The notes beneath the pieces were generated by a model, which saw only the letters and a list, made by a program, of their open reading frames with translations, searched no databases and was not told the origin of the DNA. A stretch of 64,000 nt of DNA, from the NCBI RefSeq assembly GCF_002902365.1, contig NZ_PPQC01000024.1, positions 56,071 to 120,070 on the forward strand. Direction: 5' to 3'. The position numbers and the translations under genes are program-made. Positions 36,628-46,404 of this stretch are shown piece by piece. This DNA is from Staphylococcus cohnii subsp. cohnii. Lineage in GTDB: Bacteria > Bacillota > Bacilli > Staphylococcales > Staphylococcaceae. Every line of letters begins with the position of its first letter. The stretch's first letter is position 1.

Positions 36628-39600
36628 TTAGTCAGTAATTTCTTTTTGTGATTGTGGCGCTTCTTTTTGTTGAAGGTCCACTTTACGTTCTACTGCATCT
36701 TCATCTTCGTTATCTTGCATGTCAATTTCATTGTCATGCTCATCCATAATCTTAACATCTAATCCTAAACTTTGAAGTTCTTTCATCAATACTCTGAATG
36801 ATTCAGGAACACCAGGTTTAGTAATATTTTCACCTTTGACAATAGATTCGTAAGTTTTAACACGACCTACTGTGTCATCAGATTTATAAGTTAAGATCTC
36901 TTGAAGTGTGTAAGCAGCACCATAAGCTTCAAGTGCCCATACCTCCATCTCACCGAAACGTTGTCCACCAAATTGTGCTTTACCACCTAGTGGTTGTTGC
37001 GTAACAAGTGAGTATGGTCCAGTTGAACGCGCATGTAATTTATCGTCAACCATGTGTGCAAGTTTCAGCATATACATAACGCCGACTGAAATTCTGTTAT
37101 CGAATGGTTCACCTGTACGTCCATCATATAATACTGTCTTACCATCACGTGCCATACCTGCTTCTTCAATCGTTGACCATACATCTTCATCACTCGCACC
37201 ATCAAATACTGGTGATGCAACATGAATACCTAAGTTTTTAGCAGCCATACCTAAATGTAACTCTAATACTTGTCCGATATTCATACGTGATGGAACACCC
37301 AATGGGTTCAACATGATGTCAATTGGTGTACCGTCTGGTAAATAAGGCATATCTTCTTCAGGAACTAACTTAGAAATAACACCTTTGTTACCGTGACGAC
37401 CACACATTTTGTCACCAACATGTATTTTACGTTTTTGAACGATATAAACACGTACTAATTGGTTTACACCTGGAGATAATGTGTCATCTCCTTCTTCACG
37501 GTTGAAGACTTTAACATCTAGAACAATACCGCCTGCACCATGAGGTACACGTAATGATGTATCACGTACTTCACGTGCTTTTTCACCGAATATTGCATGT
37601 AATAAGCGTTCTTCTGCTGTTAATTCTGTTACACCTTTAGGCGTTACTTTACCTACTAAAATGTCTCCATCATTAACTTCAGCACCTACGTATACAATAC
37701 CACGGTCATCTAAGTTTTTAAGCGCACTATCTGAAACGTTAGGAATATCACGTGTAATTTCTTCAGGTCCTAGTTTTGTATCACGTGCTTCTGATTCATA
37801 TTCCTCAATATGAATTGAAGTATATACGTCATCTTTCACTAGGCGTTCACTCATAATTACAGCATCTTCATAGTTGTAACCATCCCATGTCATGAAACCG
37901 ACAACTACGTTTCTACCTAACGCCATTTCACCAAGTTCCATTGAAGGACCATCGGCTAAAATTTCACCTTTCGTTACGACATCACCTGTAGCAACGATTG
38001 GTCTTTGGTTATAACAAGTACCTGTGTTTGAACGTTTGAATTTAGCTAATGGATAGCGATCGATTTCGCCTTCGTATTCTTGTCCATCTTCTTCGATAAG
38101 TTGACGTACAAGGATTTCATTAGATTCAACGTGTTCAACACGGCCTTTGTTTTTAGCAACAATTGCTGCACCAGAGTCACGAGCTGCTACGTGTTCCATA
38201 CCAGTACCTACGAAAGGTGATTCTGGATTCATCAATGGGACTGCTTGACGTTGCATGTTCGCACCCATTAATGCACGGTTAGAGTCATCGTTTTCTAAGA
38301 ATGGAATACATGCTGTTGCTGCAGAAACAACCTGTTTAGGAGATACATCCATGTAATCCATTTTTTCTTTTGCCATAACTGTGTTATTACCACGGAAACG
38401 ACAAACAACTTCATCATCTAAGAAGCGACCATTTTCATCTAACTTAGAATTTGCTTGTGCTACTACATAGCTATCTTCTTCGTCAGCTGTTAAATAATCA
38501 ATTTGATCTGTGATACTATTCGTTTCAAGATCTACTTTACGATATGGCGTTTCAATGAAACCAAATTCATTTACACGTGCATAACTTGATAATGAGTTAA
38601 TCAAACCAATGTTTGGTCCCTCTGGTGTTTCGATTGGACACATACGACCGTAGTGAGAGTAGTGAACGTCACGCACTTCCATTTGAGCACGTTCACGTGT
38701 TAAACCACCAGGTCCTAATGCTGATAGACGACGTTTATGTGTCAATTCCGCTAATGGATTGGCTTGGTCCATGAATTGTGACAATTGAGAACTACCAAAG
38801 AATTCTTTAATTGACGCAATAACTGGACGAATATTGATTAATTGTTGTGGTGTAATAGAATCTGTATCTTGGATAGACATTCTTTCACGTACCACACGTT
38901 CCATTCTTGATAAACCAATGCGGAATTGGTTTTGTAGTAATTCCCCTACTGAACGTAGACGACGATTACCTAAATGGTCAATATCATCTGTGAATCCAAT
39001 ACCACTTAGTAAATTAAAGAAATATGACATTGATGCGATGATATCAGCTGGTGTAATACATTTCACTTCTGAATCAGGGAACGCATTACCAATAACTGTC
39101 GTTGTGCGTCCTTCTTCGTCATTAGGAACATATACTTTAATAGATTGAATTTCTACTGGTTCATCAATCACAGTACCTTCAAGTTCAAAAACTTCACTGT
39201 TAGCATTAGATTCTAATACATCCATGATTTCATCTAAATTACGACGATCTAAGACAGTACCTTCTTCAGCTACAATTTCACCTGTTTCAGCATTAACAAT
39301 TGGTTCTGCTAATTTTTGATTGAATAAACGGTGTTTTAAATGAAGTTTTTTATTCGCTTTATAACGACCCACACTCGCTAAGTCATAACGTTTCGGATCA
39401 AAGAAACGTGAGTATAATAAGCTTTTCGCATTTTCTACTGTAGGCGGTTCACCTGGGCGTAAACGCTCATAAATTTCTAATAATGCTTGATCAGTATTTT
39501 CTGTACCATCTTTTTCTAATGTATTACGTAAGTACTCATTATCTCCTAAGAGATCAATGATTTCTTGATCTGTTGAGAAGCCTAAAGCTCTTAATAATAC

Positions 39601-40179
39601 TGTTAGTGGTAATTTTCTTGTTCTATCAATACGTACATAAACTACATCTTTAGCATCAGTTTCATACTCTAACCATGCACCACGGTTAGGAATAATTGTT
39701 GCATCATAGTTTGTGCGACCATTTTTATCTAATTTTTCATTAAAGTAAACGGATGGTGAACGAACTAATTGTGATACGATAACACGTTCAGCACCATTAA
39801 TCACAAATGTACCTGTATCTGTCATTAATGGGAAATCACCCATAAACACTTCTTGCTCTTTCACTTCGCCTGTTTCTTTAATGATTAGACGTACTTTTAC
39901 ACGTAGAGGTGCAGAATACGTCGTATCACGGTTTTTCGATTCTTCTAAATCATATTTTGATTCTCCAAGTCTGTAATCAACAAACTCTAAAGACAGATTA
40001 CCTGTGAAATCTTCAATCGGTGAAATGTCTCTAAACATTTCATATAAACCTTCTTCTAAGAACCACTCGTAAGACTTAGTTTGAATCTCAATTAAATTCG
40101 GTAATTCTAATACCTCTGAAATTCTCGCATAGTTTCTACGTTTACGATGTCTTCCATATTGGACAAATTGACCTGCCAA
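36628..40179 (-). CDS. rpoB: RNA polymerase subunit beta
   Basis: The 1183-aa core subunit starts with TTG 40179 behind GAGGGGTGA. The rifampicin-binding cluster reads [20 protein letters not shown] followed by LSALGPGGL, the wild-type sensitive sequence. [15 protein letters not shown] precedes it, and [11 protein letters not shown] plus [20 protein letters not shown] mark the active-site and clamp-contact regions. It is co-transcribed with rpoC. The upstream 200 bases hold a candidate promoter and a hairpin with a T-run. Confidence 0.98.
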   Translation of the reverse strand: MAGQFVQYGRHRKRRNYARISEVLELPNLIEIQTKSYEWFLEEGLYEMFRDISPIEDFTGNLSLEFVDYRLGESKYDLEESKNRDTTYSAPLRVKVRLIIKETGEVKEQEVFMGDFPLMTDTGTFVINGAERVIVSQLVRSPSVYFNEKLDKNGRTNYDATIIPNRGAWLEYETDAKDVVYVRIDRTRKLPLTVLLRALGFSTDQEIIDLLGDNEYLRNTLEKDGTENTDQALLEIYERLRPGEPPTVENAKSLLYSRFFDPKRYDLASVGRYKANKKLHLKHRLFNQKLAEPIVNAETGEIVAEEGTVLDRRNLDEIMDVLESNANSEVFELEGTVIDEPVEIQSIKVYVPNDEEGRTTTVIGNAFPDSEVKCITPADIIASMSYFFNLLSGIGFTDDIDHLGNRRLRSVGELLQNQFRIGLSRMERVVRERMSIQDTDSITPQQLINIRPVIASIKEFFGSSQLSQFMDQANPLAELTHKRRLSALGPGGLTRERAQMEVRDVHYSHYGRMCPIETPEGPNIGLINSLSSYARVNEFGFIETPYRKVDLETNSITDQIDYLTADEEDSYVVAQANSKLDENGRFLDDEVVCRFRGNNTVMAKEKMDYMDVSPKQVVSAATACIPFLENDDSNRALMGANMQRQAVPLMNPESPFVGTGMEHVAARDSGAAIVAKNKGRVEHVESNEILVRQLIEEDGQEYEGEIDRYPLAKFKRSNTGTCYNQRPIVATGDVVTKGEILADGPSMELGEMALGRNVVVGFMTWDGYNYEDAVIMSERLVKDDVYTSIHIEEYESEARDTKLGPEEITRDIPNVSDSALKNLDDRGIVYVGAEVNDGDILVGKVTPKGVTELTAEERLLHAIFGEKAREVRDTSLRVPHGAGGIVLDVKVFNREEGDDTLSPGVNQLVRVYIVQKRKIHVGDKMCGRHGNKGVISKLVPEEDMPYLPDGTPIDIMLNPLGVPSRMNIGQVLELHLGMAAKNLGIHVASPVFDGASDEDVWSTIEEAGMARDGKTVLYDGRTGEPFDNRISVGVMYMLKLAHMVDDKLHARSTGPYSLVTQQPLGGKAQFGGQRFGEMEVWALEAYGAAYTLQEILTYKSDDTVGRVKTYESIVKGENITKPGVPESFRVLMKELQSLGLDVKIMDEHDNEIDMQDNEDEDAVERKVDLQQKEAPQSQKEITD

Positions 40180-40237
40180 ACAGATTCACCCCTCAAAAAT
40201 TGCGTGTTTACTTTTACTAAATCAGCAAATATAATTA

Positions 40238-40279
40238 GACAAAAAGAAAACGGTAGCATAACTCATGACACCATTTTCT
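40238..40279 (-). terminator. hairpin with U-tract upstream of rpoB (terminator or attenuator)
   Basis: On the minus strand AGAAAATGGT and ACCGTTTTCT pair over 10 bases (one G-U) with a 15-base loop, then TTTTGTC. It lies 100 bases past the rsmC-like stop but downstream of a candidate promoter (40304-40332), so it could attenuate rpoBC rather than simply end rsmC. Confidence 0.65.
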
Positions 40280-40303
40280 ATTTCATCTTATATACTTTGT
40301 TAA

Positions 40304-40332
40304 TTTATACGTAAAAGTACACACTTATTGAA
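40304..40332 (-). promoter_or_regulatory. candidate rpoBC promoter
   Basis: On the minus strand TTCAAT (40332-40327), a 17-base spacer and TATAAA (40309-40304) are spaced as a sigma-A promoter with a weak -35 box. It lies about 125 bases before the rpoB start codon and just upstream of the hairpin. Confidence 0.4.
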
Positions 40333-40378
40333 CATAATTTTTTACATTTTATTACTATATCAGAACAGTGGTTTTTAA

Positions 40379-40987
40379 TCAACCTTTTACACTTCTTAAT
40401 ATATAATAGCCTTTGCGCTTTTCTAATACTTCTACGTTACCAAATGTTTCTTCCATTTTTTTCTTCGCGGATGGCATACCTTGTTTTTTTTGAATCACAA
40501 CATAAAGGGCGCCATTCACTTTTAATTTATGATATGCATCAGCTAAGATGCTGTGAACTACCTTTTTTCCTGCTCTAATCGGTGGATTAGTTAGCACAAA
40601 ATCAAAAGCATCATTCTCTACTTGTGATAACCCATCGCTTTCTATGATGTCGACGTTCTCTAGATGGTTTTTCTTTTTATTTTTAATCGATAAAGCAAGT
40701 GCACGCTGATTTACATCAACCATTGTAATTTCATGGTGTGGAGACACTTTTGCAATCATCAAACCAATCGGACCATAACCACAACCAACATCTATAATTT
40801 TTTTAGTAGGACCCGGGGGATTTTCGTTTAAAAAAGTATTGATTAATAAATCTGAACCAAAGTCTATTTTCCCTTTAGAAAACACACCTGAATCAGTAAC
40901 TAATTTTAAATCATAGTTTTTGTAGGAATAAGTAAAAGGAAGTTCGTCGCTTTCTACTTCAGGATTTTCATCATAGTAATGACTCAT
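40379..40987 (-). CDS. RsmC-like class I methyltransferase
   Basis: The 202-aa protein has the SAM motif IIDVGCGYGPIGLMIA (near residue 64), motif II ITMVDVNQRAL and the N6/N2 methyltransferase motif DFVLTNPPIRAGK (NPPI). Homologues sit between rplL and rpoB in most Firmicutes and are annotated as 16S rRNA guanine-N2 methyltransferases. The E. coli RsmC N-terminal pseudo-domain is absent. A terminator separates it from rplL, so it has its own promoter or depends on readthrough. Confidence 0.85.
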   Translation of the reverse strand: MSHYYDENPEVESDELPFTYSYKNYDLKLVTDSGVFSKGKIDFGSDLLINTFLNENPPGPTKKIIDVGCGYGPIGLMIAKVSPHHEITMVDVNQRALALSIKNKKKNHLENVDIIESDGLSQVENDAFDFVLTNPPIRAGKKVVHSILADAYHKLKVNGALYVVIQKKQGMPSAKKKMEETFGNVEVLEKRKGYYILRSVKG

Positions 40988-41087
40988 GACTACACCTCTT
41001 TTAATCTAATTTATCTTAGATTAATACTATACCCTCAACAAATTTTTGTAATAACAAAAATTTTATTCAGGATAGTTCAAATAAGAT

Positions 41088-41117
41088 AAAACCCCGTTAT
41101 ATCGATAACGGGGTTTT
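41088..41117 (-). terminator. terminator of rplJL
   Basis: AAAACCCCGTTAT and ATAACGGGGTTTT are perfect 13-base arms with loop ATCG, about 120 bases past rplL, followed on the minus strand by ATCTTATTTG. Confidence 0.88.
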
Positions 41118-41238
41118 CATTTCTCAAAGATTTCAGGCTATCCATATTACATTTAAGATTAGCGTATCGAAATAGCTAATGTGTTAAGCTGCTTGGACAA
41201 CCTTCAATATAAAATTATGAACTGTTAGCCAGCTAGAA

Positions 41239-41604
41239 TTATTTTAATTCTACTGTAGCGCCAACTTCTTCTAATGCTTCTTTAAGTTTTTCAGCTTCTT
41301 CAGTTGGTAAAGCTTCTTTGATTACTTTAGGAGCTCCGTCAACTAATTCTTTAGCATCTTTTAATCCTAAGCCAGTAGCTTCTTTAACAGCTTTAACGAC
41401 TTTGATTTTAGATGATCCAGCTGATGTTAATTCAACATCAAATTCTGTTTTTTCTTCAGCAGCGTCTCCGCCACCTGCTGCACCTGCTGCTACTGGAGCT
41501 GCTGCAGTTACACCAAATTCTTCTTCAATTGCTTTTACTAAGTCGTTTAATTCTAAAACTGACATTTCTTTAATTGCTTCAATGATTTGTTCTTGATTAG
41601 CCAT
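41239..41604 (-). CDS. rplL: 50S ribosomal protein L7/L12
   Basis: The 121-aa stalk protein has an N-terminal dimerisation helix ([20 protein letters not shown]), an Ala/Gly hinge ([18 protein letters not shown], about 33-50) and the factor-binding C-terminal domain ([20 protein letters not shown]). It recruits EF-G and EF-Tu. It is co-transcribed with rplJ (43-base gap). Confidence 0.97.
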   Translation of the reverse strand: MANQEQIIEAIKEMSVLELNDLVKAIEEEFGVTAAAPVAAGAAGGGDAAEEKTEFDVELTSAGSSKIKVVKAVKEATGLGLKDAKELVDGAPKVIKEALPTEEAEKLKEALEEVGATVELK

Positions 41605-41647
41605 TTTAATATTCCTCCATTAATTTTTATTAGTTTATTATGCGCAA

Positions 41648-42157
41648 TTATTCAGCGCTTTCTTCGTTTTGTTCTTTATCTTCTCCAACAGCTTTAACTG
41701 CATAAGCGAAATTGCGTACTGGAGCTTGTAATACTGATAAAAGCATAGAAACAAGACCGTCGTGTGATGGTAATGTACCAACTGTGTTAACTTCTTCAGC
41801 AGAGATAACACTGCCTTCCATAACACCTACTTTAATTTCTAAAGCTTTATGTTCTTTAGCAAATCCTGCTAATACTTTTGCTGGAGCAACAACATCTTCT
41901 GTTGAAGTAGCAACTGCAGTAGGACCTACTAAATGTTCATTTAAACCTTCTAAACCAACTTGATCAGCAGCACGACGAACCATTGTATTTTTTAATACTT
42001 TGAATTCAACGCCAGCTTCACGTAATTGTGAACGTAATTCAGTTACTTCTGAAACAGTTAGACCACGGTAGTCAACGATTACAGTAGATACTGAATTTTT
42101 CAATGATTCAGCAATTACATCAACTTGTTGTTTTTTAGCTTCGATGATAGCAGACAT
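41648..42157 (-). CDS. rplJ: 50S ribosomal protein L10
   Basis: The 169-aa stalk base protein starts [19 protein letters not shown] and includes [18 protein letters not shown] and LKNTMVRRA, the rRNA-binding part. Its C-terminal helix (about residues 135-160) binds L12 dimers. Start ATG 42157 follows GGAGGTGTCTAA. An L10-leader RNA with an intrinsic terminator lies upstream, so excess L10-L12 is expected to repress its own operon. Confidence 0.97.
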   Translation of the reverse strand: MSAIIEAKKQQVDVIAESLKNSVSTVIVDYRGLTVSEVTELRSQLREAGVEFKVLKNTMVRRAADQVGLEGLNEHLVGPTAVATSTEDVVAPAKVLAGFAKEHKALEIKVGVMEGSVISAEEVNTVGTLPSHDGLVSMLLSVLQAPVRNFAYAVKAVGEDKEQNEESAE

Positions 42158-42239
42158 TTAGACACCTCCATAGTTTTTTTATTTGGTGCTTTTAATCTTG
42201 ATTACAACTGCTAATTACAAGAATTAACAACTTTATCTC

Positions 42240-42376
42240 AATAAAAAAAGCACTTTCTACCCACGGCAAAAAGTGCTTGAAAGATCTAAAAATCTTCACG
42301 TTCAAGTCAATTTTAGCCTCGGTAGGATTATTTTTAAGTTATCACTAACTCCTACTGTCTTAGGTAAAATAATACA
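42240..42376 (-). ncRNA. L10 leader with attenuator
   Basis: The minus-strand transcript contains GACAGTAGGAGTT and AATCCTACCGAGGC, which pair as in the L10-leader RNA, then AAGCACTTT/AAAGTGCTT with loop about 12 bases followed by TTTTTTTATTG, an intrinsic terminator, 85 bases before rplJ. Binding of L10(L12)4 to the leader controls the operon in Firmicutes. End points are approximate. Confidence 0.82.
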
Positions 42377-42382
42377 TTAACC

Positions 42383-42411
42383 AATATAACTGGTTAAATG
42401 CAGTATGTCAA
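42383..42411 (-). promoter_or_regulatory. rplJL promoter
   Basis: On the minus strand TTGACA (42411-42406), a 17-base spacer and TATATT (42388-42383) give a near-consensus sigma-A promoter whose start falls at the beginning of the L10 leader. Confidence 0.82.
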
Positions 42412-42423
42412 TATATTTTTAAG

Positions 42424-42455
42424 GATAAGACTGAATGAATTCATTCAGTCTTATC
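42424..42455. repeat. 32-bp perfect palindrome after rplA
   Basis: The arms GATAAGACTGAATGAA and TTCATTCAGTCTTATC abut without a loop. It begins 18 bases past the rplA stop and just upstream of the rplJ promoter. As RNA it is a terminator-like hairpin but lacks a T-run on the minus strand (CCTTAAAAAT), so it may be a processing or stabilising stem, or a protein-binding dyad. Confidence 0.8.
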
Positions 42456-42472
42456 AGCATTTATATTTAAGA

Positions 42473-43168
42473 TTAAAGTTTGAAGCTAGAAGTATCGACT
42501 TTTACTCCAGGACCCATTGTTGTTGTAACAGCAACAGATTTGAAGTAAGTACCTTTAGCTGAAGATGGTTTCGCTTTAGTTAACACATCTTGTAAAGCTT
42601 TGAAGTTTTCAACAAGTTTGTCAGTATCAAATGATACTTTACCAATTGAAGCATGTACAATACCAGCTTTTTCAGCACGATATTCTACTTTACCTGCTTT
42701 GATTTCTTCAACTGCTTTTGTAACATCCATTGTTACAGTACCAGTTTTAGGGTTTGGCATTAAACCTTTAGGTCCTAATACACGACCAAGTTTACCAACT
42801 TCGCCCATCATGTCTGGTGTAGCTACTACTACGTCAAAGTCAAACCAACCTTGTTGGATTTGTTGAACATATTCACTTTCACCAACGAAATCAGCACCTG
42901 CTGCTTCTGCTTCAGCTGCTTTGTCTCCTTTTGCGAATACCAATACACGTTGTGATTTACCTGTACCATTTGGTAGTACAACTGCACCACGGATTTGTTG
43001 ATCATTTTTACGTGTATCAATTCCTAAACGGAATGCTACTTCAACTGATGCGTCAAAGTTAGCGATACTTGTTTCTTTAGCTAATTCAACTGCTTCTTCA
43101 ACACTATAGTGTTTTTGGCGGTCGATTTTATTAGCTACTTCTTGAAATCTTTTACTTTTCTTAGCCAT
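42473..43168 (-). CDS. rplA: 50S ribosomal protein L1
   Basis: The 231-aa stalk protein starts [19 protein letters not shown], with the L1 signature near [14 protein letters not shown] at the C-terminus and [16 protein letters not shown] (near residue 127) in domain II. L1 moves deacylated tRNA from the E site and can repress its own operon. I chose ATG 43168 behind AGGAGGACATGAA; the frame extends 20 codons upstream through the ribosome binding site. It lies 227 bases after rplK. Confidence 0.97.
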   Translation of the reverse strand: MAKKSKRFQEVANKIDRQKHYSVEEAVELAKETSIANFDASVEVAFRLGIDTRKNDQQIRGAVVLPNGTGKSQRVLVFAKGDKAAEAEAAGADFVGESEYVQQIQQGWFDFDVVVATPDMMGEVGKLGRVLGPKGLMPNPKTGTVTMDVTKAVEEIKAGKVEYRAEKAGIVHASIGKVSFDTDKLVENFKALQDVLTKAKPSSAKGTYFKSVAVTTTMGPGVKVDTSSFKL

Positions 43169-43395
43169 TTCATGTCCTCCTTTAGTGGTTTTAGCGGAAT
43201 TTCCTCCCACATTTACTCGCTTGTGCAAGTTAAGAGCAGATAACAGAGAGGTTTTAATCGTATTGCATCTCAGGAATCAATTCCTAAGTAAATGACAATT
43301 TTCCTCTTATTACGACAATATTGAACGCTTTGATCCTGTTTGTCATTTCTGTCATCTGCTTTATCGTCAATCTATGTTTTCAGTTAATTTTAATA

Positions 43396-43818
43396 TTATT
43401 GAACAGTGATACCCATACTACGTGCAGTACCTTCGATAATACGCATAGCTGCTTCTTCGTCTGCAGCGTTTAAATCTTGCATTTTTTGGTTTGCAATTTC
43501 ACGTACTTGATCTTTAGTTACTGTAGCAACTTTGTTTTTATTAGGTTCGCCAGAACCTTTTTCAACGCCAGCTGCTTTTTTAAGTAATACTGGAGCCGGT
43601 GGAGTTTTTGTAATGAATGTAAATGAACGATCTTCATAAACACTGATTTCTACCGGAATAATTAAACCTGCATCTTCTTGTGTACGTGCGTTGAATTCCT
43701 TACAGAATCCCATAATATTCACACCTGCTTGACCTAATGCTGGACCAACTGGTGGTGCTGGGTTTGCTTTACCTGCAGGAATTTGTAATTTAACAACTTT
43801 TTCTACTTTTTTAGCCAC
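43396..43818 (-). CDS. rplK: 50S ribosomal protein L11
   Basis: The 140-aa protein of the GTPase-associated centre reads [20 protein letters not shown] with the Pro-rich [15 protein letters not shown] linker and C-terminal rRNA-binding helices. I chose GTG 43818, spaced 6-8 bases from GGAGGTG; another GTG three codons upstream overlaps that ribosome binding site. A multibranched RNA structure lies just upstream. Confidence 0.97.
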   Translation of the reverse strand: MAKKVEKVVKLQIPAGKANPAPPVGPALGQAGVNIMGFCKEFNARTQEDAGLIIPVEISVYEDRSFTFITKTPPAPVLLKKAAGVEKGSGEPNKNKVATVTKDQVREIANQKMQDLNAADEEAAMRIIEGTARSMGITVQ

Positions 43819-43843
43819 GATGTGCACCTCCTTGATATCGTGA

Positions 43844-43922
43844 TGTGGTCACAGGACTCAGTTTTGTCCTCCCACTCTTCTACATTTCGTGACGAAATGA
43901 ACGCTCTATGAGCGCGACCACA
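43844..43922 (-). promoter_or_regulatory. multibranched RNA structure upstream of rplK
   Basis: An outer stem TGTGGTC (43844-43850) / GACCACA (43916-43922) encloses three hairpins: AGGAC/GTCCT (43853-43870), CATTTCG-TGA-CGAAATG (43883-43899) and CGCTC-TAT-GAGCG (43902-43914). The layout is a compact four-way junction 26 bases before the start codon. It is probably a ribosomal-protein-responsive leader; the ligand is not known to me. Confidence 0.65.
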
Positions 43923-43977
43923 GTATTATAACATCTATTTAAAACATAAAGCAAGAGTAAAGTGTAACTTTTTTTAT

Positions 43978-44011
43978 AGAACCCCTTATCATTTTAATGA
44001 TTAGGGGTTCT
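43978..44011. repeat. hairpin between nusG and rplK
   Basis: AGAACCCCTTATCATT and AATGATTAGGGGTTCT pair over 16 positions with one mismatch and a 2-base loop, 78 bases past the nusG stop. The flanks are A-rich rather than T-rich on the minus strand, so it is not a standard terminator for secE-nusG. Confidence 0.7.
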
Positions 44012-44088
44012 TAATGCATGTAAAGTAATACTTCTTGCTTCAGCAAATCTAGTATTACTTATATAAGGGCTATCGCACTTATATACCT

Positions 44089-44637
44089 TTATAATTTTTC
44101 AATTTGATCGAATTCTACTTCAACAGGTGTTTCTCTACCAAACATGTCTACAAGAACTGTCAATTTAAATTTATCCGCTTCAATTTCTTGAACTTCACCA
44201 ACTTGATTCGCAAATGGTCCTGATTTGATTTGGACTTGTTCACCTAAATCTAATTCAACATCAATTGTTTTTTCTTTCATGCCCATTTGTTTCAAGATGA
44301 AACGTGCTTCTTCAGGTAATAATGGATTCGGTTTTGATCCAGCACCTGCTGAACCAACAAATCCTGTAACACCTGGTGTATTTCTGACAATATACCATGA
44401 TTCATCAGTCATGATTAATTCAACTAATACATAGCCAGGAAATGTTTTTTTAGTTAATGTTTTAGCTTTGCCATCTTTAACTTGTGTTTCTTCTTCTTCA
44501 GGTATAACCACTCTGAATATCAGTTCAGTCATATTCATAGATTCCACACGTTTTTCTAAATTCTTTTTAACTTTGTTCTCATAACCAGAATAAGTATGCA
44601 CAGCATACCAACGCTTTGCGCCAACTTCCTCAGACAT
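44089..44637 (-). CDS. nusG: transcription termination/antitermination factor NusG
   Basis: The 182-aa factor has the NGN domain (KRWYAVHTYSGYENKVKKNLE, about 8-28; FPGYVLVEL; NTPGVTGFVG) and a C-terminal KOW domain (GEQVQIKSGPFANQVGEVQEI, near residue 130). It binds RNA polymerase and affects pausing, termination and ribosome coupling. It lies 14 bases after secE. Start ATG 44637 follows AGGAGTGACGAC. Confidence 0.97.
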   Translation of the reverse strand: MSEEVGAKRWYAVHTYSGYENKVKKNLEKRVESMNMTELIFRVVIPEEEETQVKDGKAKTLTKKTFPGYVLVELIMTDESWYIVRNTPGVTGFVGSAGAGSKPNPLLPEEARFILKQMGMKEKTIDVELDLGEQVQIKSGPFANQVGEVQEIEADKFKLTVLVDMFGRETPVEVEFDQIEKL

Positions 44638-44651
44638 GTCGTCACTCCTAT

Positions 44652-44831
44652 CTATTTAATTAACTCTATAACTCTACCAATACCTAAATCTAAGACATAG
44701 AAGAAGGCTAAGAAAAATACTACCGTTGCTACAACGATTACAGTATATTTAAATAATTCTTCTTTCGTTGGCCAACTTGTCTTTTCCATTTCTGACTTTA
44801 CGCCTTGAAAGAAATTTTCTTTTTTAGCCAT
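44652..44831 (-). CDS. secE: preprotein translocase subunit SecE
   Basis: The 59-aa single-span subunit of the SecYEG channel reads [20 protein letters not shown] with the conserved [11 protein letters not shown] and one membrane segment (about 31-50). I chose ATG 44831 with GGAGGTATTGCTA upstream; two further upstream codons are open. Co-transcribed with rpmG and nusG. Confidence 0.95.
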   Translation of the reverse strand: MAKKENFFQGVKSEMEKTSWPTKEELFKYTVIVVATVVFFLAFFYVLDLGIGRVIELIK

Positions 44832-44958
44832 TAGCAATACCTCCGTATTAATTCGATTTTCTCATTTGCTTATACATACGACAAATTAAGCAAATACAAT
44901 ACTCACAACTAAATTGGAAGGTTATATTTACTCAATTACTTAATCTAATATACCGACA

Positions 44959-45102
44959 TTATTTTGCTTCTTTATGAACTGTATGCGCGTTACATCTTGG
45001 ACAATATTTCTTCAATGTCAATCTTGATGTAAGGTTACTTTGTTTAGGAACATTATAATTTCTATTTCCACACGTTTCACAGCTTAATGGCACTTTTTTC
45101 AT
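44959..45102 (-). CDS. rpmG: 50S ribosomal protein L33
   Basis: This short gene encodes 47 residues beginning [20 protein letters not shown], with zinc ligands in CETC and CPRC ([17 protein letters not shown]). The Cys-containing form is the zinc-binding C+ type. It lies between sigH and secE, the usual position of one L33 paralogue in Firmicutes. ATG 45102 is followed by 47 codons and TAA. Confidence 0.93.
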   Translation of the reverse strand: MKKVPLSCETCGNRNYNVPKQSNLTSRLTLKKYCPRCNAHTVHKEAK

Positions 45103-45224
45103 TTTACTTCACCTTACTCATTATAATACCAATCTACTATACATAACATCTCTGTCAATTGTCAATCTTCCACCATTGCTTTCTAGTAACCCAAAAATCA
45201 ATTAATACCTATCTATAGCTGATT

Positions 45225-45806
45225 TTAATTCGAACGCTTCGGGTTAAATGCACGCTTCAATTTCAGTTTACATCTATGTATCGTATTGTAAACTATTTTA
45301 ACATTTAGATTTAAAATGCAGGCAATTTCAGATGGTTTATAGTCATTTAAAATATAATTAATAATACCTTGTTCTAGCTCTGTTAATTTTTCAATGCTTT
45401 GATGCAGCATAGTTAGTGTTTCTTTTTTTAAAATAATTTCATCCGTTTGTCGCGCTTGCCTTAACATTTGGACACTAATTAGCATTTCGTTTTCCAACAA
45501 TCTTTGCCGCCTTAAATCAGCTAATTTTTTTCTTATATAATCATTTTTGGCATTTTTGATAGTGCGATTTACATAATGTGCTAATGGGATTTCTTTAGAA
45601 AAATCGAATTGTCTTAACGCTTTAAATAATTTAAAAAATATTTCTTGTTGTAGATCTTCTTTGTCATCTGGATGTATTGAAAAATGGTTCAAACATTTCA
45701 AAATATGTGGTTGTAATTTCTCTAGTAAATCGATTAAGAAATGAATATCTTGCCATGTGCTTTTTGAGACTGGTGTTGGTTCTTGATGATTTGTTCTTTG
45801 CAGCAT
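45225..45806 (-). CDS. sigH: RNA polymerase sigma factor SigH
   Basis: The 193-aa sigma-70-like factor has region 2 (DDKEDLQQEIFFKLFKALRQFD, near residue 47) and region 4 (LTELEQGIINYILNDYKPSEIACILNLNVKIVYNTIHRCKLKLK, in parts) with a helix-turn-helix. It sits exactly where staphylococci carry sigH, between rae1 and rpmG. S. aureus SigH drives competence-type comG and comE genes and prophage integrase; expression is normally very low. The sequence is divergent from S. aureus, as is usual for this gene. Start ATG 45806 follows AAAGGA. Confidence 0.82.
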   Translation of the reverse strand: MLQRTNHQEPTPVSKSTWQDIHFLIDLLEKLQPHILKCLNHFSIHPDDKEDLQQEIFFKLFKALRQFDFSKEIPLAHYVNRTIKNAKNDYIRKKLADLRRQRLLENEMLISVQMLRQARQTDEIILKKETLTMLHQSIEKLTELEQGIINYILNDYKPSEIACILNLNVKIVYNTIHRCKLKLKRAFNPKRSN

Positions 45807-45856
45807 ACTTTAAAATCCTTTCATTAGGTTAAAGCTAGCATACAAAGTACTCTGTA

Positions 45857-45902
45857 AAAAAAGCAAGGGGACAATCTTCTTATTTATGATTGTTACCCCT
45901 TC
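45857..45902 (-). terminator. terminator overlapping the rae1 3' end
   Basis: On the minus strand AAGGGGTAACAATC and GATTGTCCCCTTG pair across the stop codon region (one bulge) and are followed by CTTTTTTTAC. It ends the cysES-mrnC-rlmB-rae1 transcript. Confidence 0.83.
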
Positions 45903-46404
45903 TGATTTTTTCAAATTCTTCCAAAATTTCATTGGACAGCTCTATACGCGTCCGTGGTTTCTGCTCATTGAATCCTTCAAGCTTTTTTGAAACCGAAACT
46001 TCATTTTCTCTTAAGTCTCTCCACATCTCTCTTGAAGAGATACGATAAGCACCCGCACCAAATATGGCATGTTGTTCACTCATATCACTTGTTACCACTG
46101 TGATGTGTCTTGTATGTTTGTCATATAAATCATATACATATTTTTCTATAAAACTATCTGCTGTTTCTTTTTCTTTAGTAAAAACAATCTTTACACCATG
46201 ATACATATATTCTGAGGACATGCCCGATTGTTCGTAAGCGTCAAACACACAAACCACCTCATCAGCTATAACTGCATTATAATTTGCAATCGCAGTTAGT
46301 AATTGATCACGTGCTTCTTCCAAATTTTCTTGGGCTATTTGACTTAAATCTTGTGATTGGCCAATCATATTATAACCGTCAATAATCAAGAAACGATCCT
46401 TCAT
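45880..46404 (-). CDS. rae1: NYN/PIN-like ribonuclease Rae1
   Basis: The 174-aa NYN-domain protein (YacP family) opens [16 protein letters not shown] with the first acidic site residue. It has [12 protein letters not shown] and [24 protein letters not shown], supplying the other metal-binding acids. In B. subtilis Rae1 cleaves mRNA in the ribosomal A site. It overlaps the rlmB stop by 4 bases. Confidence 0.88.
   Translation of the reverse strand: MKDRFLIIDGYNMIGQSQDLSQIAQENLEEARDQLLTAIANYNAVIADEVVCVFDAYEQSGMSSEYMYHGVKIVFTKEKETADSFIEKYVYDLYDKHTRHITVVTSDMSEQHAIFGAGAYRISSREMWRDLRENEVSVSKKLEGFNEQKPRTRIELSNEILEEFEKIRRGNNHK

Noticed and set aside
36628..40179. Rifampicin resistance substitutions in rpoB
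   Set aside because: The cluster from QLSQFMDQ to LSALGPGG reads as wild type.
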